In this document: piece by piece, positions 62,832 through 64,000 of the stretch | Layout: the number at the start of each line of letters is the position of its first letter | Numbering within the stretch: position 1 is the stretch's first letter | Assembly: GCA_026874595.1 (NCBI GenBank) | Contig: CM049313.1 | Span: forward strand, 41,568,659-41,632,658 | Reading direction: 5' to 3' | DNA: 64,000 nucleotides | Origin: Sipunculus nudus | Taxonomy: Eukaryota > Annelida > Sipuncula > Golfingiida > Sipunculidae | Translations under genes and position numbers: made by a program | The notes under the pieces: generated by a model | The model's database searches: none | Told to the model about the DNA's origin: nothing | Seen by the model: the letters and a program-made list of their open reading frames with translations, nothing else

Positions 62832-63663
62832 CTGGAACCACACAGTTCATGTCATATCATGAGACTGTTAAATCTATTAATCCAACTATACAAGATGTCA
62901 GACCATGTAACAGGAAAATCTATGTAAAATAATTACTCCTAAATAAAAATCATATTAGGTAGAAAGGATTACATCTATTATTGAAACATGATTAAACTGT
63001 TTAAAGTATTTACTCTTAGTTCTTATGGAAATTTATGATCTTATATTAAAACTTATTAATATGTTTTAGTATATATCTTATGTTTACATATTACCTTTCT
63101 GATGTCCCATGGTCACTGAAAAAGGATTATATATAACATTTATATATGATAAAGATTCATCGAAAACTATGACAAATCACAATCGAATCCGATAAGATTG
63201 AATAACAAAGAACGAGAAAGTTATTGAATTTATCTTAATATACTTATAGTCATTTTTTTATTATGCTTTTGGTATTTTTAGATATGGAGTTTAGCAAATA
63301 CAGGTGTGTAATCAGAAATGAAAGGAAAACAATAATTAGAATCATGATATAAACCCTCAGAAGTATGTTTAACAGACCAGTTTGATTGATTACGATTGAT
63401 TAACCTGTTGTTTAATTGACAGAAGCTCTTTTTACACAATTTACAAAGTCATGATGATTAACGGTTATTTGGAAAAAGATCATTTTAAATAACACATGGG
63501 CTTGGAAAATGTCCTTACTTGCAGGATTACAGCCCAACAGATCGAATCTTAAACTGATGTGTCCGTGCCATTCAACAGCCGCCAGCCGTACATAACGAGC
63601 GGTAAATTCTTTCTTTAGGTAACGGTAGACCTTTGATAAGCCTTCATGAAGACCATCTATCTC
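42440..63663 (-). CDS. Discoidin/Link-domain modular extracellular protein (partial; 13 exons)
   Basis: Gene span; exons are listed separately. Transcription runs right to left and the 5' part lies beyond the window. Thirteen splice-bounded exons join into one open frame of 672 residues with stop TAG. All accepted internal junctions are phase 1, the hallmark of exon-shuffled extracellular modules. Order by visible residue: F5/8C end (1-48), linkers (49-66), Link domain 1 (67-159), Link-like domain 2 (160-253), linker (254-262), unknown segment (263-301), unknown exon 8 module (302-368), RSxFRCV module (369-466), short segment (467-503), unknown module (504-587), second RSxFRCV module (588-672). 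Link domains bind hyaluronan or related glycans in vertebrates; discoidin domains bind glycans, lipids or collagen. A role in matrix or mucosal surface recognition is inference. No transmembrane segment is visible. Confidence 0.8.
42711..42790. repeat. (TA)n microsatellite
   Basis: TA run of about 75 bases, with one TTTA interruption, just outside the terminal exon acceptor. Confidence 0.97.
42800..44500. other. Final intron, unique part
   Basis: No exon found. Inverted-looking 'ggtgcacctgtgcacc' motifs at about 43624 and 'aggtgcatctgtgcacctag' at about 44000 bracket a possible small repeat. Confidence 0.4.
44540..46110. repeat. 37-bp minisatellite with 74-bp dimer array
   Basis: About 40 copies of a 37-bp unit ('gggatcaaatgtgataggag' plus 'ggatggaaaaaggaccg'). 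From 45611 to about 46110 two diverged monomers form a near-identical 74-bp dimer: 'caaaagtagtcggc' starts at 45611 (variant), 45685, 45759, 45833, 45907, 45981 and 46055, exactly 74 apart. It lies in the last intron of the Link/discoidin gene. A few further units occur near 46885-47005. Confidence 0.95.
46115..46885. repeat. Dispersed repeat inserted in the minisatellite
   Basis: Begins 'caagtggcccatgggccatgac' / 'gctcagctga' and ends 'gtcagctgagctaaaactga'. Minisatellite units resume immediately after (46885), so this about 770-bp block inserted into the array. Contains 'ggttacagtgaccttattct' and 'ggtagcgccaccagtctga', shared with other molluscan-type repeats in the window. No coding frame. 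Confidence 0.7.
47071..47322 (-). CDS. Link/discoidin gene, exon (unrecognised module)
   Basis: Acceptor cattcctattctatag-like (ctatag|tgccgc), donor gaagacg|gtgagt; 252 nt, phase 1 to 1, visible residues 504-587. Notable strings: VLLGDSAFTIFAPNVKPGQA, GFPGAAGQHAEFPGDMY and a terminal LATCEDG. Similar only vaguely to the exon at 54780-54980, which also ends in a single Cys three to four residues before the junction and precedes an RSxFRCV exon. I do not recognise the fold. Confidence 0.72.
47936..47965 (-). CDS. Link/discoidin gene, 30-nt micro-exon
   Basis: Acceptor ttttctattacag|ttccat, donor ccgaaag|gtaggt; phase 1 to 1. Adds VPFKPDHNPK (visible residues 494-503), a proline-rich linker. 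Confidence 0.6.
48073..48145 (-). pseudogene. Exon-like 73-nt segment, out of phase
   Basis: Acceptor gaattattttcag|gttcag and donor aatacag|gtttca are plausible, and the phase-1 frame reads GSVIPGPVVIQVMTSGANYI then TGQY, protein-like. Its length of 73 is not a multiple of three, so inclusion shifts the frame and meets a stop at once in the 30-nt exon downstream. It could be a decayed exon, a poison exon, or an exon whose true donor or sequence I cannot see. It is left out of the joined frame. Confidence 0.4.
48500..49310. repeat. 66-bp minisatellite
   Basis: About 12 copies of 'gtatggacaaagaccataca' plus 'gcagtcattgagcaaccatg' plus 'tgactatttcattggatggg' plus tattat. 66 is three times 22, so a 132-codon open frame appears on the plus strand (48714-49112); it has no other coding evidence. 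Located in an intron of the minus-strand gene. Confidence 0.93.
49828..49908 (-). CDS. Link/discoidin gene, 81-nt exon
   Basis: Donor ccatag|gtaaaa. The acceptor chosen is aaacagag|cactgg because it keeps phase 1 and an open frame; the neighbouring acag|agcact would be out of phase. Encodes PLVLAYRVRYMLNGSGETLI then YEKPCSI (residues 467-493). Unrecognised; contains one Cys. Confidence 0.62.
51754..52047 (-). CDS. Link/discoidin gene, exon (RSxFRCV module 1)
   Basis: Acceptor tttgattgacag|gttttg, donor ctatatc|gtaagt; 294 nt, phase 1 to 1, residues 369-466. Contains VRSQFRCVSIDMVQPC: RSxFRCV with C-x8-C (first Cys at residue 396), then a third Cys 47 residues later in DRVFC. Homologous to the terminal exon at 42440-42696 in this spacing. 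Family not recognised; three cysteines per module suggest a secreted domain. Confidence 0.75.
52530..53110. repeat. About 71-bp minisatellite, part 1
   Basis: About eight diverged copies of 'aagtggaacaatgacgttaa' plus 'acgtccatcaataccctgct' plus 'gatcacgctgaatttacaca' plus gacataaaaat. The same unit resumes at about 54350-54535, so the array was split by the block at 53110-54300. Confidence 0.88.
53395..54200. repeat. About 135-145-bp tandem repeat
   Basis: 'cctgtgaattt' recurs at 53612, 53747, 53888, 54029 and 54174 (spacings 135, 141, 141, 145), each copy with 'gttatcgagcacaaaagaaa' and 'gacaggtctgtaattcaa'. The copies are widely found molluscan repeat text. It lies between the two parts of the 71-bp minisatellite. 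Confidence 0.88.
54350..54540. repeat. About 71-bp minisatellite, part 2
   Basis: Two to three more units with 'acaatgacgttaaacttcca' and 'tgatcacgctatatttacac'. Continuation of the array at 52530-53110. Confidence 0.8.
54780..54980 (-). CDS. Link/discoidin gene, exon 8 (unrecognised module)
   Basis: Donor cccaaag|gtaaga is clear. The acceptor is ambiguous: ggcattaag|accaga (used here; 201 nt, residues 302-368) or gccagag|ttaggc (shorter, also phase 1). A stop just upstream limits the exon. Contains LTTESGCHGYFVVRPSFIAE and ends FYHPICPKG. Two cysteines. It precedes the first RSxFRCV exon as the exon at 47071-47322 precedes the second. Confidence 0.66.
55309..55398. repeat. 23-bp tandem repeat
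   Basis: Four copies of a 23-bp unit, 'ctcgggcaagagtttgcgtt' plus tca, starting at 55309, 55331, 55354 and 55377. Intronic. Confidence 0.85.
55400..57900. other. Intron 7, no further exon seen
   Basis: AT-rich. A G-rich tract with 20 consecutive G lies at 57262-57281. Short frames here have no splice support. Confidence 0.5.
57908..58024 (-). CDS. Link/discoidin gene, exon 7
   Basis: Acceptor gtgtttgatacag|agttca, donor gatgcgg|gtatgt; 117 nt, phase 1 to 1, residues 263-301. Reads FIGLRPLQQSDPVYSNGDHK then IGFPAVDETEYLLGIPDAG. No Cys; probably a linker or part of a larger module. Unrecognised. Confidence 0.7.
58790..59460 (-). mobile_element. Probable solo LTR
   Basis: On the minus strand a GC-richer island shows tgttaaagagagcaacataa (about 59455) at its start, a TATA box gatatataagtggg (about 59187) and, about 30 bases later, ttaataaagag, a polyadenylation signal (about 59153). 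TATA closely followed by AATAAA is the U3-R arrangement of an LTR. No gag or pol sequence is adjacent. The 3' boundary is uncertain and no clean target duplication was identified. It sits in the intron between exons 6 and 7. Confidence 0.45.
59697..59723 (-). CDS. Link/discoidin gene, 27-nt micro-exon
   Basis: Acceptor ttttttctttacag|aattaa, donor ccagcaa|gtaagt; phase 1 to 1. Adds ELTAGMVPA (residues 254-262), a linker after the second Link domain. Confidence 0.65.
60151..60300 (+). repeat. tRNA-derived SINE
   Basis: The head reads 'gcgaacaggttagagcgctt' then 'ggcttgtgaccgcaaggtag' then 'tgtgttcatgttcc', with an A-box-like and a B-box-like block at tRNA spacing (about 35 bases). This is the layout of tRNA-derived SINEs in molluscs and other animals. 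It lies in the intron between exons 5 and 6, opposite in strand to the gene. The tail boundary is not clear. Confidence 0.6.
60939..60954. repeat. Poly-C tract
   Basis: Run of about 16 C in intron 5. Confidence 0.9.
61083..61364 (-). CDS. Link/discoidin gene, exon 5: Link-like domain 2
   Basis: Acceptor catataacag|gcggtg, donor gtaccag|gtctgt; 282 nt, phase 1 to 1, residues 160-253. Diverged Link domain: the four positions of the canonical disulfide pairs can be matched (KANCRK, FSECRAGW, KIGCNP, SAFCAVPG), with GGRIAM in place of the usual GA-x-LAT. Two additional cysteines (FAPC near the start and GDC near the end) may form an extra disulfide. Both this and the preceding exon end in the same FCAVPG string, showing they arose by exon duplication. 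Confidence 0.82.
61689..61967 (-). CDS. Link/discoidin gene, exon 4: Link domain 1
   Basis: Acceptor gactgtttcag|ggccca, donor gttccag|gtaaga; 279 nt, phase 1 to 1, residues 67-159. Strong match to the Link (Xlink) module: LTYSDAEAKCKENGARLATP, then EDLEAAHLAGFEYCIDGWLS, DKSAR, AYCGEAG and a final AAFCAVPG. The four canonical cysteines, the ARLATPEDL segment and the GWLSD turn are all present. One exon encodes one domain. In vertebrates such domains bind hyaluronan (TSG-6, CD44, aggrecan); ligand in this protein is unknown. Confidence 0.9.
62309..62347. repeat. (TA)n microsatellite
   Basis: TA run of about 38 bases in intron 3. A second run lies at about 62795-62831. Confidence 0.95.
62451..62483 (-). 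CDS. Link/discoidin gene, 33-nt micro-exon
   Basis: Acceptor tattttcttacag|cggcag, donor gatataa|gtaagt; phase 1 to 1. Adds an Ala-rich linker, AAASADGAPDI (residues 56-66; first residue shared with the previous exon). Confidence 0.68.
   Translation of the reverse strand, partial: RQPQLMEHLI
63095..63115 (-). CDS. Link/discoidin gene, 21-nt micro-exon
   Basis: Acceptor cctttttcag|tgacca, donor cagaaag|gtaata; phase 1 to 1. Adds MTMGHQK (residues 49-55). Very short, so it needs transcript support. Confidence 0.5.
63519..63663 (-). CDS. Link/discoidin gene, exon with the end of a discoidin (F5/8C) domain
   Basis: Acceptor aatttttcacag|gagata, donor cctgcaa|gtaagg; 145 nt, phase 0 to 1, visible residues 1-48. 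Contains KEFTARYVRLAAVEWHGHIS and LRFDLLGC, the last strands of a coagulation factor 5/8 type C domain, including the conserved ARYVRL, the W-x-G turn and the closing Cys. The remaining about 100 residues of the domain must lie in upstream exons beyond base 64000 or undetected in the last 340 bases. Confidence 0.85.
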
Positions 63664-64000
63664 CTGTGAAAAATTGCAAATACTGTTCAATCAAAAACGA
63701 GTAAAAAGAGACAACGTAAAATACATTAAAATAAAATCTTACTATCGTAATCATGGGTGATCCTCCCCTTTAACCAACATTTGTACGATTGTTTAATTAA
63801 AGGTTATAGTCTAGAATACAACATTTTATTACATTCGATTCCGAAATATGATATTTACAGAAACCATACCCATGTACAGTTAAAATCGCTACGATGAGCC
63901 ATGGGATATGTGGTATAGGTAAGACGGAAAAGGTCTGATGGTCGACCCACCAGACCAGTCCATTTCTCACCTTAGGGGTGCTTGTGGGTTAGTAGATAAT
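63664..64000. other. Upstream intron, no exon identified
   Basis: A donor-like cctaag|gtgaga (minus) ends at about 63972, but the frame before it meets a stop within about seven codons, so I do not call an exon. Confidence 0.4.

Noticed and set aside
63840-64000. Upstream exon of the discoidin domain
   Set aside because: A donor-like site exists at about 63971, but the frame leading to it has a stop close by and no discoidin-like sequence.

Overview
This is a window of animal nuclear DNA. It is AT-rich and intron-rich, with GT-AG splice sites, many (TA)n microsatellites and very many dispersed and tandem repeats. Repeat modules carrying 'tgaccttgacc' or 'aaggtcaaggtcac' and 'cgtccgtctgtccgtccg' are typical of lophotrochozoan, especially bivalve mollusc, genomes. 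I therefore infer a marine bivalve or close relative. No ribosomal RNA gene or CRISPR array was seen.

Two host genes can be supported. (1) Minus strand, from beyond the right edge (last visible upstream exon ends at 63663) to a stop codon at 42440-42442: a large modular extracellular protein. In order it encodes the end of a discoidin (F5/8 type C) domain, two micro-exons, two Link (hyaluronan-binding type) domains, a linker micro-exon, and unrecognised cysteine-bearing modules, two of which share a motif RSxFRCV with a C-x8-C spacing. Every accepted internal exon starts and ends in phase 1, and the 13 visible exons join into one open frame of 672 codons plus stop. (2) Plus strand, 23415-23692 joined to 29396-29675: a 185-residue two-exon small membrane protein with two hydrophobic segments and C-terminal PPAY and LPSY (WW-domain ligand) motifs.

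The rest is repeats and mobile-element relics. Left part (0-21 kb): a 40-bp tandem array split by a 370-bp PIF/Harbinger-like MITE with a clean TAA duplication; a 2.2-kb foldback element with arms full of the palindrome tcgcctaggcga; a decayed LINE reverse transcriptase; a long inverted repeat around 12.65 kb; and several satellite-like arrays. Centre (24-41 kb): a MULE-like MITE inside intron 1 of gene 2; a 4.5-kb higher-order 59/62-bp satellite; an adjoining 37-bp minisatellite; and a disrupted LINE with endonuclease and reverse transcriptase parts. Right part (42-64 kb): gene 1, whose introns hold distinct tandem arrays (37/74-bp, 66-bp, about 71-bp, about 140-bp, 23-bp), a tRNA-derived SINE and a probable solo LTR.

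The genes do not form an operon. Gene 1 probably acts at the cell surface or in extracellular matrix (carbohydrate binding by the Link domains, surface or lipid/glycan binding by the discoidin domain). Gene 2 is probably a membrane adaptor for Nedd4-type or other WW-domain proteins.
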